From Lasiosphaeria ovina (taxonomy: Eukaryota; Ascomycota; Sordariomycetes; Sordariales; Lasiosphaeriaceae), in assembly GCA_033439765.1 (NCBI GenBank), contig JAULSN010000004.1, forward strand, positions 4,412,001 to 4,476,000: a DNA stretch of 64,000 nucleotides, given 5' to 3'. A model generated the notes under the pieces. That model had not been told where the DNA came from. It searched no databases and saw only the letters and a program-made list of their open reading frames with translations. The translations under genes were made by a program, and so were the position numbers. This document shows positions 24,629 to 35,757 of this stretch, piece after piece; positions within the stretch are counted from its first letter, which is position 1, and each line of letters starts with the position of its first letter.

Positions 24629-25418
24629 ATGAAGCAGTCCTGCGTCGGGCTCATGGCGGCGGCCCTTTTCCGCGTGACGGCCGCGCAGAGCACGACGCTG
24701 ACGCTCGTGCCCACGCCCATATCGGTGTCGTCTGCGTCGGTGGCGTGGACGGCCGGGCCGCCGTCATCAGTCTCGCTGGCCGCTGCATCCTCGGTACCAT
24801 CGGCGTCGTCTGCCGCCGGGCCCGCTATCTGCGGGCAAGGCTTTACGTACTGCGGATACATCCTGCGCGACCACCAGAGTGAGTTTTTTTTTTTTTCCGT
24901 CACTGTCACTCTTGTCTCTTGTGCTTTTCACTGACCAAAGACCCAAAGACTTCAAGGAAGAAGACATCGTCAAGGCCTACTGCGCGGGCAACAAGGAGAA
25001 CTGCGCCAACGGCAAGACCAAGACGGACCCCATCCAGGCCCTGTACGTGTGCCTGCCGCCGTCGGCGAACCCCAAGCCCAAGGCGAAGCGGATCAAGGGG
25101 CGGCAGATCACCACCACGGTCATCATCGGCGGCGACGGGCTGCCGGTATCGCTGTCGTCGTCGGTAGCGGCGGCGGCGGCGGCGGTGACGTCCACGGTCA
25201 CGGCGTCGGCGTCGTGGGGCGTGTCGCCCGTGTCACCGCTGGTGCCCGTGTCGTCGTCGGCGTCGGCCGTCGGCGGCGTGCTGGCCAACGGCGACGGCTC
25301 GTGCTCGGCCGCCACGGCCACCGTCGGCAACCGCCTCGAGCTGCTCTGCTCGTGCGGCGGCCAGTGCCTCAACCCCCTGGCCGACCACATTGGCCGGTGC
25401 GACGTTCCGTGCTCGTAA
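24629..25418 (+). CDS. Small secreted cysteine-containing protein, function unknown
   Basis: Exons 24629-24878 and 24949-25418 join in phase (HQ|NFKEEDIVKAYC) to about 239 aa. A signal peptide is clear (MKQSCVGLMAAALFRVTAAQ). A Ser/Ala-rich linker follows, then a first Cys block (ICGQGFTYCGYILRDHQ ... AYCAGNKENC ... ALYVCLPP), an Ala/Ser/Val low-complexity stretch, and a C-terminal block (GSCSAATA, ELLCSCGGQCLNPLADHIG, CDVPCS). Cysteines come in even number outside the signal peptide, which fits disulphides in an extracellular protein. I do not recognise a named family; the two-block Cys pattern looks like a conserved secreted protein of Sordariomycetes. The GTGAGT donor followed by a T-run and a choice of two AAAG acceptors was settled by frame. 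Confidence 0.78.
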
Positions 25419-27162
25419 AGGGGGCTTTTTTGTGTCTGTCTGACAAGAAAGTCAGCCCCCCTGTGCGACAAAAAGAAAGAAGAAAAGGACCAGGTTTTTG
25501 AGGGGCTGACCAGGGAGAGAAGTAAAAAAGAATCTAACTGAAGCATGATGGGATGTTTGTTCTCTTTCAGTCAATGTTTGAAGAAAACAGAGAAAAGGGG
25601 GCTAGCCGTTCCTTTGAGCCAAATAACTCTCCAGCCCGCCTTTTAGCAATATCTTCACGTCCACTCGTTTTGCCACCCCCTGAGAAAAAGGGCCATGCGT
25701 GCTTGTCTATCTGTCCACCAGATTAGTTACCGTCAGTAGGTAGGCAGCTAGATCCCAGTCCAGTAATAGAATATTAAACCTCACCTCCAAGCGTCTCTCT
25801 CTGTCTTCCACAGAGCAAATACTGTCTTTGAAGCAAGCCACGAACCAAACAAGCCAGCGGGTACAGTTAATTTTCTTTCTTCGGGTGATAGTTTATTACA
25901 AATAAAAATAAAAAATAAAAAATAAAAACGGCATGCAGTACAGAGGTATAGAGAGACAAAAACATGGCGGGTCCTCTTCCTTCCAGAGGGTTAGTTTCGC
26001 CACTTGCGCGCTCCAGAACAACCAAAACAAGACCAGAAACCACAAACTCAACGCATGCTGACAGCAACACGCGCACACAAAGAGAGAGACAGAGACAGAG
26101 AGATCTTCCCAACCCCGTTTCCTGCCCTCGATTCCCTCCCCTGTGGCTCTCGCATCCATCGCACATCTTTTCCCTGGCTACGAACTATATCCTCCCTAGG
26201 CCAGCGTGCGGAGGAGTGGCAAGAGTTAAGGGCAGAGGGAGCACAAATATGCGTCCCGAAAAATGGAGAGGGGAAGGAGCAAAGCAAAACAACAGCAAGA
26301 AAAAAAAAAGGGACAAAAGACAGACAAAGAGAAAAATAGAGAGGAATATATTGTGCCCACAAATGCAAGCGTTCCCAAAGTGATTTAATTCGCTTCCTTC
26401 CTTCCACCCACCCTCCCACCTGCCAACCGTGTCCCCTAACCCCCCTAGTTTCTTTGCCAGCTATAATAAGACAGGAAAAAGGGCGGCAAAAACAAAAACA
26501 AAAACAAAAGGAGAAATTCCCGAGATGCCCGCCAAAAGCTGCTTAAGTGACAAAGAAAAGACAAAACACACACACACACACACACACACAGACACAAACA
26601 AGAACAGAGAGAGATGGAAAGGAGAGGACAATTCTTTGTGTGTGCCTGTGTGATGTATTTAGTTTAGAGCCCCCTTTTTCGGTAAAGGGGGGGTTGGGTT
26701 GCGTTGGGTGACGAGGACCCAGATAGGTAGGTGTGTGTGCGTGTGTGGTTGATGGTGACTGTTTTCTAGAGCCACGTCGTATGGGCAAGAGGAGAAAAAA
26801 AATCTAGCCCGGTAAATGGATTGCCAATTTTGGATCAAAAAATCGGGCCCCTTTCCCTTTCTCTCTTCCCCTGTCCCTCCCCCTCTCTCGTACTCACTCG
26901 CTCGCTCACTCACTCACAGCGCACGCCCTTTGACTCTCTCACGTGGCTTGAGCAGTTACATTATTCATGATGCTGCCACCAAAGTGCCGCTGTCAATACT
27001 TTGCCGGCGAACCCTCAGTACTGTGTGGCCCACTACTTGGGTTTCGAAGTCTTGTTTTTTGGGGTGGGACGGGGTTATATAGGTGAGGAGGGGCGATTGC
27101 GAGGTTGCCGCGAGGGACAACCACCGTCAAAAGCAAAAAGCCGACACTCAAAACTCCCCGCT
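25419..27162. other. Intergenic region between convergent genes
   Basis: This is 1.7 kb between the stop codons of the secreted-protein gene and SPG1. It is rich in A-runs, GA and CA repeats. Frames here (for example 25964-26383) are low-complexity by-products. I see no gene. Confidence 0.4.
26566..26590. repeat. (CA)n microsatellite
   Basis: About 12 tandem CA units in intergenic DNA between convergent genes. Confidence 0.95.
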
Positions 27163-28293
27163 TCAGCACGACTGATATAGTAGCAGCGGCTCGCCGACAT
27201 TACTGATTTCGGGAATTGTGCATTTCAAGTCGAAGGCTTTCGACAGCACAATTTTGAAAATCTATCCGTCCAACACAAAACGAGCAGGTTAGATCCGATA
27301 CGACCGCAAAAGATCAACAGATTATAAATAAGCAGAAAAAAGGACTCGAGCATACCTTCTGGACGTTGATGCTGTGGCTGGTGCTACTGAAGATCAGTGC
27401 CGCCCGCATCGCCTTTGCGAAGCGGCGAGCCTGTTGAGAGGGGGCTTTGTCAGTCCCACGAGGTCCAGGTGACGGCCACAAAGACGGCAGCAGACACGGG
27501 GAGGGACGGGTTGCCGTCATACCTGGTTTGAGATCTCCTCCTGTTCCTCGCGTGACAGGTTCACAAAGTGGTCGTACTTTGTCCCCACCAATACGGGGAT
27601 GGCCGTCTTGTTGAATCCGCGCCCTTGGCGGTACCACTCCTTGATGCTGTTCAACGTGCTCTTGCGCGTCAGGTCGAACATGAAGAGGATGGCGACGGCG
27701 TCGTTGCACACCAGCGGCAGCATGTTGACGAACTCGCGCTGGCCGCCCAGATCCCAGATGCTGAAGGTGATCTCGGTATTGCGGATGCTGATGGTCTTCT
27801 CCATGAAGTTGACGCCCAGCGTCTGGATGTAGTCCTCGTCCCAGCTGCCCTCCACGTACTTGACCATGAGGCTGGTCTTGCCAATCTGCGCATCGCCCAC
27901 CATGCCCACCTTGATCACCACGTGGTTGCGCCCGTTGGCCTGGGCGTCAGCGGCCGCGCCGTTGCTGCCGGCCCGCGATACGTGGTCCGCTCCGTAGGCG
28001 GCGCCTTGCCCGCCCGAGAGGCCCGACGCGGGGCGCGATATGGAAACGGGGTGCGGCAGAGGCGGGGTCGCATAGCGGGCCGTCGGGTCGCTGTCCATGT
28101 TGGTGTCCATGGATTGGTAGTGCGGCTGTGACCTCGGCGAATTGGAGCCGGGCAGGCCCTGGTCGAAAGACTGCGACTGGGTGTGGCGGCGGTCGCGGAA
28201 GCCATTGTTCTGGTCAGAGCCCGTGTGGGGGGAGCCCTCGATGCCGCCCATAGTGTCGTCGTGGCCGTCGACGGGCATGTGGTCGTGGTCCAT
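27163..28293 (-). CDS. SPG1: Septation/mitotic exit GTPase Spg1/Tem1
   Basis: Exons 28293-27523, 27430-27356 and 27261-27163 join in phase to 314 aa. The Ras-like core has G1 [10 protein letters not shown]2-region [13 protein letters not shown]3 [10 protein letters not shown]4 GTKYD and a G5-like SSTSHS. The C-terminus [14 protein letters not shown] is the Spg1/Tem1 ending and carries no prenylation box. The GTPase triggers the septation initiation / mitotic exit network from the spindle pole body. The ATG at 28293 has a good context (ACCATGG); upstream in-frame sequence starts only with TTG. Compared with fission yeast Spg1 (198 aa), there is a disordered N-terminal extension of about 125 residues rich in D, H, S and G. 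A family call of Ras-like other than Spg1 is unlikely. Confidence 0.94.
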
Positions 28294-28473
28294 GGTGTCC
28301 AGAGCGTCGTGGAACTGGGCCGGAGACCCTGCCGACAACGTTGAGGAATCCAGGATGAAGGTGGAGTGGACTGAGCTGAGCCCAAAGCAATGCAGCCGGA
28401 TCGGGGGTGGGGGAGGCCAACGGCTGCCTGCTCGACCTCGGGAGCGGAGGAGGCCTAGCGGCTGCGAACAAGG

Positions 28474-28530
28474 TTCGAGGTCGAGGTCGAGGTCGAAGTC
28501 GAGATCAAGATCGGGGGGGGGGGGGGGGGG
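28474..28530. repeat. (GAGGTC)n-like hexamer run followed by an 18-base poly-G
   Basis: Imperfect tandem GAGGTC units run directly into a poly-G tract just upstream of the SPG1 start. It could form a non-B structure. Assembly length of the G-run may be unreliable. Confidence 0.9.
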
Positions 28531-29579
28531 AATTGAGACCGGGGGTGGGGGCCGTGGAGTCGGGAGCGAGAGAGGGAAGGAAAGGAACCGGCGGCGGTCT
28601 CAGGCTAGCCCGATGACGACTTCATCAACTGAACTGCGGCCAAGGCAGGCGCTGGTGGGGTGAGGTAAGCTGCTTCTTCGGGTCCTCGCCAGGCGCAGTG
28701 CTCGTACTCGGTAGTGTACTGACTGGTACAACCTGGAAGTAGGTGCAGCGCACCTGAGGACGGGGACGGGGACGACGGGGACGAGGGCGAGGGCGGGCAG
28801 TGGAGATGGGGCTTTGGCGTCAACGGAAAGAAGTCGCGGACTGCTTCATGTGGATGCTGTGGTAGCTGTTGTCCCGGTCAATGCGCAGCGGCTGCTCGGC
28901 GGACAAATACTGCAAGAATATCCCGTAATATGCTCGAATAATCGTTCAAGAAATGGCTGTTGTGGTGTAGTTCAAGTTCCTTTTTGGCCAGGTTCCATGC
29001 CAGGGGCGCTGAGGTGGCACTAGACGGGGGATGGAAGCCACTGCGGGCAGGCTGAACCAGTGGGCAACACAGCGCGAAACCCACCAAGGTTTGGTTTGGC
29101 GCCACCGTTTGTCCCACTCGCCGGGCCGTTACAGCTGCCCGACCACGCTTGCTCGGTCCTGTCTGGGCTCTGGGCCCTGGCGTTCCCAGTAAATTGATTT
29201 GGCACGCGGTTTGAGACGCGACGCGACTGCGCGCTTCGAGTCCTTCCACTGACAACTCGAGCGGGGGTCGAGGCAGTGCGGGCAGCAGCAGAACGACACG
29301 AGATGCAAAGAGCCCAAAAATGGGGATGACTTGCAAAGCACAGAGAGACACACGGTGCACGACTACTGTTACATTTCACAGCGTAGCCGATTACGATGAC
29401 AACAACAACACATAATACATGGCACGGAGAAATCACGGCCCAAAAAGGAGAATGGGGCTGTTGCCGCTATTTGCAAGGCCAAGCAGCCTATAGCGTGGCT
29501 GCATTACCTTACTTTTGCATAGCTTGTCAATATCAGAAGCATTTAAGGCTCAGGCACTGCCAACTCTCAAATTGTAGTG

Positions 29580-29611
<32 letters not shown>
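29580..29611. repeat. (GT)n microsatellite
   Basis: About 16 tandem GT units upstream of GCV3. Confidence 0.95.
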
Positions 29612-29614
<3 letters not shown>

Positions 29615-29979
29615 GTGTGTGGGTGTTGTCTGTCGCGGGGCTCTAAGTACACTATTATCACTTCGGAGTTCTTCCGGAGCCCTTATTAGGTAAGCTCCGC
29701 TCCTCGGGACCTGTCGGCTCTGGTCCGGACCAGCATCCTTGCTCACTGATCAAGGCCCCAAGGCCCAAGCTCCCACGCCAAGCCTTTCCTACTGAAGCAC
29801 AGACCGGGTCTGGCCGTCCGCTTTCTTTTCGTCACTCACCACCAATCGGCGTCATTCGTTTGATTCAGATTTGACCGCCAAAGAGAGACACCTGAGGGCT
29901 TGCCAGGACCTCCACCCGCCAACTATTTTCCGCTGCCAATTAAGCTTGTCTCTACGACGACACCGCCCTCTCTCTCACA

Positions 29980-30662
29980 ATGGCTTCAATTGCGCGGTGC
30001 ATAAGGTCTGCCCGGCCGTCTGGCCTTGCCGCGCTCGCCCAGAGCTCCGTTTCGCGCCGTGTCATTGCTCGGCCGTTTTCCGTCACAGCCACAAGTGAGT
30101 TCCCCCATCCCCCCCGATGCCGGATACGGAGGGAACTCTGCAGACAGCACCGGCAGCGGAAAAGCAAATCCGGTCTGCCCGAAACACAACACGCACACAC
30201 ACAACATGCTAGCCATGCCCAAATTCTAATTGGTCCCCCCCCCCTTCAGACGCCATAAGGAAATACACCAAGGAGCACGAATGGATCGACGTGGCGGCCG
30301 ACAAGAAGACCGGCGTCATCGGCATCAGCGACTACGCGGCCAAGGCGCTGGGCGACGTCGTGTTCGTTGAGCTGCCGGAGCTGGGCAAGAAGTTCGCGGC
30401 GGGCGACGCCATCGGCGCCGTCGAGTCGGTCAAGAGCGCCGCCGACATCAACGCGCCCATCTCGTGCACCATCTCGCACGTCAACCTCACCCTCGAGGAG
30501 AAGCCCAACGCCATCAACCAGGTGCCCGAGGACGACTCGCACGGCGGCGGCTGGATCTGCAAGGTGACCGTCGGCGAGCAGGGCATCAAGGACCTCGACA
30601 ACCTCATGACCCCCGAGGCCTACGACGAGTTCACCGCCACCGAGGGAGAGGAGGAGCACTAG
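29980..30662 (+). CDS. GCV3: Glycine cleavage system H protein, mitochondrial
   Basis: Exons 29980-30094 and 30250-30662 join in phase to 175 aa. The N-terminus is a mitochondrial presequence rich in Arg/Ser/Ala (MASIARCIRSARPSGLAALA). The mature part begins NAIRKYTKEHEWIDV, followed by IGISDYAAKALGDVVFVELP. The lipoyl attachment site is GAVESVKSAADI, with the lysine present. The C-terminal half (GGGWICKVTVGEQGIKDLDN) is the usual H-protein end. The lipoylated H protein shuttles the aminomethyl group of glycine between the P, T and L proteins in the matrix. The single 155-nt intron sits just after the presequence. Confidence 0.96.
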
Positions 30663-31793
30663 ATTTCTCAGTCTTCTGCTTCGTCGAGGTGAGGTCGGGA
30701 GTGGTCCGGATATATAGCGGGCCCGGGTAATTGGGCGACTACATCCCGCTGAGAGGGGAGGGCCGAGTTCATCGAGACGGGGTGGCTGGCGATGTTGTCC
30801 CCGTTACTGCGGGACGGGGAGAGGGAGAGGGAGAGCAAGTCTGCGACATCGGACGGGAGTATCCTCATAGCTCGGACAGTTCAACCTGATGGGAAGGGAT
30901 CTACCGCATTATACAATGGCCCGGGGTTTGTATCATAGGGCTTTTCCGGGCTAAATCGGGTGGTGTTTGGTGGTTGTGTTTTCGTTTTCGTTTCGTTTTA
31001 TTTCCCTTCTCCCTTTATCCCTCTTCTTTCATTTCCAATTAGACACCCACTGGAATCGAGAGAAAGGAGAGAGAAGAGAACAAAGTTTCATTCTCGCCCG
31101 TCAATCACACACACACACACACATCATAGAGAGAGGGAAAGACATTGCGGGGGGGTTGTTGTCGACCTAGTAACTAACTACCTTACTACCGGTGGGGCAA
31201 GGCATTTGGGATTAGGGAGACTACGGATACTTATGTAGACAGACTTCCTCCCCTTATCAGCCGCCACGCTCTCAACGGCTGCCCGTAGGAAACAGAACTA
31301 AACCTAGAAACAAAAAAAAAAAACAGGATTCAACAAGGCTGTTGTGGAGCGCGCTCATAGACTAAAACTACGGGATTTGCATAACACATGGATGATAATT
31401 ACACGCACACATACACACTAGGAAAGCACTCTGGGACCTAGTCCCCCACGTACTCAGAAAGATCGGACCTAGTAGCGCACGCGTGGGGATGGCAGAAGTG
31501 GCTTTTTTTGATTGATTGATTGCATGTGCGCTGCGCTTGTCATCTCTATATATAAACCATATCATGTGCCAACAATACACAGCGCCGGTCTACCTGGTTT
31601 TCTCTCATGTTTTATATGTATATATATTATACAGCAATGACGGCATATTTGCGAGTTGGTAGAGTTTCGGGGGCGAGTCGAGGTGAAGTGAGATGATGCG
31701 AAGTGATATGGTGGGAAGAGACACGGTATATGTGGCAGCTGTAATTTTTCCTTCCTTTTTTTTTCTTTTTCTTTTTTTCTCTTTTCTCCTTCT
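30663..31793. other. Convergent intergenic region
   Basis: These 1.1 kb lie between the GCV3 and HEM3 stop codons. They contain a short CA tract near 31106, A- and T-runs, and no gene that I can support. Confidence 0.4.
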
Positions 31794-32846
31794 TCAGACG
31801 TCGCCAACCTTGACCGCAGCGAGCGACGACGTGTCGCGGACCTGGTTGATGACGTCGAGGATCTTCTGGGCGCCCTTCTCGACCAGGTCCTGGGCAATCT
31901 TCTTGCCCAGGCTGTCGGCCTGCGCGAGGCTCGCCACCTCCTCGGTGCGCTCGCTCTCGACAGCGTCCTTGCCGTCGACGCTGACGACGATGGCGCGGAT
32001 CCTCAGCAGCGTCTTCTTTGGGGGCTGGTCCTCCTCTTCGGCCTCGTCTTCTCCGCCCACCCACGCCGTCTCAACGCCAATGGGCACGCTGCACCCGCCC
32101 TCGAGGGTGCGCATCAGGCTGCGCTCGGCGTAGCAGGCCATCATGGTGGGGGTGTGCTCGATGCTCTTGAGCAGGGCGAGGGTGCGCTCGTCGCCGTCGC
32201 GGACCTCGAGGCAGAGGGCGCCCTGGCCGACGGCGTGCAGCATGCCGCCGCCGTCGGTGGCCGAGTCGAGGAACTGGGCGATGCGGGTGCCAAAGTCCAT
32301 GCGCAGCAGGCCGGCGGCGGCCAGGATGATGCAGTCGAAGGGGCCGTCGGGGTCGTCGAGCTTGCGGATGCGCGTGTCGATGTTGCCGCGCACGTCGCGG
32401 AAGGCGAGGCGGGGGTAGGCGCGGCGCAGCTGGGCGGCGCGGCGCACGCTGCTGGTGCCGACGACGGCGCCGGCGGGCAGGTCGGCGAGGCGGGTGTGGG
32501 CGTCGGGGCGGCGGAAGATGACGACGTCGCGCGGGTCCTCGCGGCGGGTGATGCAGCCCAGGGCGCAGCCGGCGGGCAGCGTGGTCGGCATGTCCTTGAG
32601 GCAGTGCACCACCATGTCGACGCCGCCCGACTCGAGCTGGGCCTCGAGCTCCGACGTCCACAGGCCCTTGCCCAGGTCGGGCAGCGGCGTCGTCTTGTCG
32701 CGGTCGCCCTGCACCGAGATGGGGTGCACCGTGAAGTCGACGTGCGGGTGCGCCTGCTTGAGCTCCGCCGTCACGAGTTCCACCTGCTTGAGGGCCAGCG
32801 CCGACCGCCGCGTGCCGACCTTTATTGTGAACTGTGCTGGCGCCAT
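31794..32846 (-). CDS. HEM3: Porphobilinogen deaminase (hydroxymethylbilane synthase)
   Basis: A single-exon 350-aa protein starting MAPAQFTIKVGTRRSALALK. Substrate-binding motifs are visible: VGTRRSALALKQ, MVVHCLKDMPT, GTSSVRRAAQL and RDVRGNIDTRIRKLD. The dipyrromethane cofactor cysteine lies in LEGGCSVPIGV. The enzyme condenses four porphobilinogens to hydroxymethylbilane, the third step of haem synthesis, in the cytosol. The frame stays open for 44 codons upstream of this ATG, but the homology starts here. The C-terminal domain carries an acidic insert (GGEDEAEEEDQPP) of a type common in fungal versions. The DNA is strongly GC-rich, so long false frames appear on the other strand. Confidence 0.96.
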   Translation of the reverse strand: MAPAQFTIKVGTRRSALALKQVELVTAELKQAHPHVDFTVHPISVQGDRDKTTPLPDLGKGLWTSELEAQLESGGVDMVVHCLKDMPTTLPAGCALGCITRREDPRDVVIFRRPDAHTRLADLPAGAVVGTSSVRRAAQLRRAYPRLAFRDVRGNIDTRIRKLDDPDGPFDCIILAAAGLLRMDFGTRIAQFLDSATDGGGMLHAVGQGALCLEVRDGDERTLALLKSIEHTPTMMACYAERSLMRTLEGGCSVPIGVETAWVGGEDEAEEEDQPPKKTLLRIRAIVVSVDGKDAVESERTEEVASLAQADSLGKKIAQDLVEKGAQKILDVINQVRDTSSLAAVKVGDV

Positions 32847-33724
32847 GATTTTGAGAGACACAGACTTCCAATTGGGCTGTGTGAGTGGGTGCTGCACAGT
32901 GGAACAATGCCTGGACGCTGCTGCTAACGAAGGGCCGAAGGAAGTGCTGTAAGCTGATGAACTGGCCTGGCCCTCCAATTATATGTAAACTGGCAAACAG
33001 AATGCAGGTACTCACGATAGAACAGGCAGTTATATGATCAGACGACAGTATCGTTCGTTATACACGCATGTCTTTATATATACGCACAACTCAACGAGGC
33101 TTCCGTGTCGCAGCTGATGAGAAGTGTCCCTCCCCTCCGGCTACAGCCCCGCCAAGCGGGGTGCAAGTTTTGGCGCAGCGGTGGACCCAGGGGTCTGGTG
33201 GTGGTGGGGTTCGCTGCAACTCGCCGCGGAGAATTGGCAAAATGGAACGAACCCCTTTCGACCTTCCATCCTTTATTCGTCCCGTTCACGTTCACCGACT
33301 CTCCAAATCCACGCAAGGCTCTGGCGTATTCGGTACGCGGGCTCCATACCTATGCGATCCCCTCAGGTATTGAAAGGTGCCTATGTAATTACGTAATATA
33401 TGCGCTGTATCCGCACAAAGCTTCTAGACCTGCCAGCCAAGTCCCTTGTCTCCAAGACTGAAAAGATCAATGGGTGAATAAATAGGTCGAAAGAGCAGTG
33501 TGAAGTTTGAGCAAGGGGCTTTTATTGCCTAGGTATCGACGAGCATGCCCGTCGATCAATAACACTACTTGTACTGTTGTAGCTATTAGGTATGATGCAA
33601 TTACTTATTACTGTTGTGGTGCCATCCTCCGGCTGTCGGTCGGGTTCTTTCCAATCGATCCCAATCCGTCCTCTCCCGCTCCAGTCAGCAGTATCCGTCT
33701 ACCGCCGCCGCCGCCCCTAGGCAG
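32847..33724. other. Intergenic region between HEM3 and PLAC8 gene
   Basis: These 878 bases hold the HEM3 promoter and the 3' end of the next gene, both on the minus strand. I see no other gene. Confidence 0.4.
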
Positions 33725-35757
33725 TCACTCCGGTTTCGCAGCTGCCCGCTCCTTCTCGGCCCGGCTCCCCGTCCTGCTTCCCGACTTCTTGTCCTGCTCC
33801 AAGAATTGCTCGAGCAGCTGGTGTGCTCGTTGCGCCACTTTCGTGTCGACACTGAGCGAGTGCTCCTTGGCCCGCTTCGGGCCCGGCGAGGCCACCCGGT
33901 CGTCCGCCTGAATGCCGTGTCCCCTGGTCGTCCCGGCTGGCTCCGCTACCTGCCTATCCGACTTGATTGAGTGCTGTCTTGCCGGAAAGAGACCCGGAGC
34001 CTTGACTCGCTCGTCGGCGTGCAGGTCGTGTTCCTCATAGTCTGGGCTCGGCGACAACACTCGGCGGTCCTGGAATATGTCGTGCTCTAGGTTGGTCCGA
34101 AGAAGCTCAGGGGTTGGAACTCGCTCGTCCAAGCGGATTCCGTGAGTAAACGGCCTCCTGGAGACAGGCGTGGCGACCCGTGAGTCCTTGGAGATGCTGT
34201 GCTCACGCGCCGGAAGTGCTCTGGGCGTAGGGGCTCGAGAGTCTGATTCAATGTCATGCGGCTCAAACGGCGAGATTGTCACTGCCACCAGCTCATCGTC
34301 TGGGAGGTCATGGGTCTGAGCCTCCGGCTCCGATTCATTCTTGTCGCTGACTACCTCGTCCGAGCCGATATCGTGCTGGCGGAAAGGCGTAGCATCAACG
34401 GCTACGCGATTGTCCTTGCTGATGCTGTGCTCGCGGTCCGAGAGCGAGGGCGGGCCGACTCGCTCGTCATCAGACAGGTCGTGTTCTGGAGTCGGCATGG
34501 CCTCCGGCGTTGGCACGCGAACATCGACCTGTATGCTATGCTGCCGCTGCGCCTCGGTAGGACTTGGCACTACAATGTCGACTGTGATCTCATGTGGGCG
34601 GCCTGGCTTAGACCCGGCTATCCGGACTCTGGGCTGGTCGCCAGGCGTGATGATGATCTCAGGCATGTCTCTATTTGTCTGAACTAGAACCTCTTTTTCC
34701 GGCGCGGCTGGCGTATCTGTCTCGTCTTTGCACTCAGGACACCTGGCTGCTGCAATCGACTTGCTCGGCGAGCCATCTTTATGGCCCTTCTTCTTGCCGT
34801 GCTTCTTCAGCGGCTTGTGACTTGGCCCGGGACACGGAGGGACGAGAGCCGGCGGGTTACCGGGCCCCGGCACCAGAGCTGCCTTCTCAACAGTAGGCTT
34901 GTCCTTGGGGCTTGGACTCATGGACTGAAGCCAGGTATGAACATGTGGGTAGTTGGGGATATTCTCTCTCTGGTGCTGGACGCGCGGGTCTTCGATGCTG
35001 TCTCTCTCGCTGATGGGAGTCAATAAATGGGACCTGCGATCTTGACCCTCGTGAGAGTAGAGAGGGCTCGCAATTTGCGGTATGGGTGGCAGCTGGTTCA
35101 GTCCGGTTGGATACGGCGGGACCATTTGTGGCCCCCGCTCCTGCAGAGGCGGGTGGAAGTGCACCTCGCGATTCTGCTGGCCATTAGAAGTCATCCGGGG
35201 CTCCGGTCGGTAAGCTTCTGAGTTGGCCATTGCGAACAGCGGGCGGTAGTCATTCTCGCCCAGGGGCAGCGGTGGCCCAAAGCCCTCCGACATCTGGAGG
35301 CCGCGGTTCTCCGTTTCGCGTCGGCGGACCTCGAGCTCGTTCCGGATCAAGGAACACGGCTGGCAGAAGATGCCCTTAGCTACGTCGTCGCCATGACTGC
35401 CCTCGATGCCGTAAGTCTGCCGAACTCGTTTGGTCTGCGTGGCTGTGTAAATGCCGCTGCCAATGTCTTGAGCAGCCATTAGTCGAGTGCTATCTTGAGC
35501 AACCCAGCCAGCAGCGAGAAGCGGGTGTACATACACAGAGTACCGACACACAAGCAGAAATAGATCCAGCAGGGGCCGTTGCACTCCTTGTAATGCGTGA
35601 GGTCCAAGCCGTCTTCATGGAGATCGACTCGGTCCAGTCGGTAACGCGTCCGGCCCAACTGGTCGCACCCAATGCAACAGGATCTTGGGCAGTCGCCATC
35701 GTCGCCCGTGTCACAGAGACGGGTTTTCCAATCCTGGCCTTGAGAGTTCTGGGCCAT
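33725..35757 (-). CDS. PLAC8-domain protein with a long C-terminal repeat array
   Basis: Exons 35757-35535 and 35466-33725 join in phase to 654 aa; the 69-nt intron contains a CTAAT branch-like site. The N-terminal 120 residues form a PLAC8/Cys-rich domain: WKTRLCDTGDDGDCPRSCC, GCDQLGRTRYR, ECNGPCWIYFCLC, RQTYGIEGSHGDDVAKGIFC, then QPCSLIRNELEVRRRE. Such proteins are often cell-surface or organelle-membrane associated and linked to cell size or metal tolerance in other eukaryotes. A disordered middle with a Lys patch (KPLKKHGKKKGHKDG) and a CPEC motif follows. From about residue 366 to 622 there are 14 imperfect repeats (see the repeat entry). The end is a basic helix. The PLAC8 call is firm; the role of the tail is unknown. 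Confidence 0.87.
33824..34594 (-). repeat. 14 tandem ~19-residue protein repeats, consensus [EQ]H[DS][IL]xxDxRVxxP
   Basis: Within the PLAC8 protein, units recur every 18-21 residues: for example QHSIQVDVRVPTP, EHDLSDDERVGPP, EHSISKDSRVATP, THGIRLDERVPTP, EHDLHADERVKAP and QHSIKSDRQVAEP. The His, the following aliphatic residue, the Asp and the Arg-Val are kept, while the linkers vary, so the array is old and under selection at the protein level. I do not recognise the motif. Confidence 0.93.

Larger units (their letters stand above)
28294..29979. other. Divergent intergenic region SPG1/GCV3
   Basis: This is 1.7 kb holding the promoters of both genes, a hexamer repeat plus G-run (28474-28530) and a (GT)n tract. 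No coding frame is convincing. Confidence 0.4.

Noticed and set aside
32071..33015. A 314-codon minus-strand frame of Arg/His/Ala/Gly composition
   Set aside because: It is a shifted frame of HEM3 in very GC-rich DNA; HEM3 itself has every catalytic motif.
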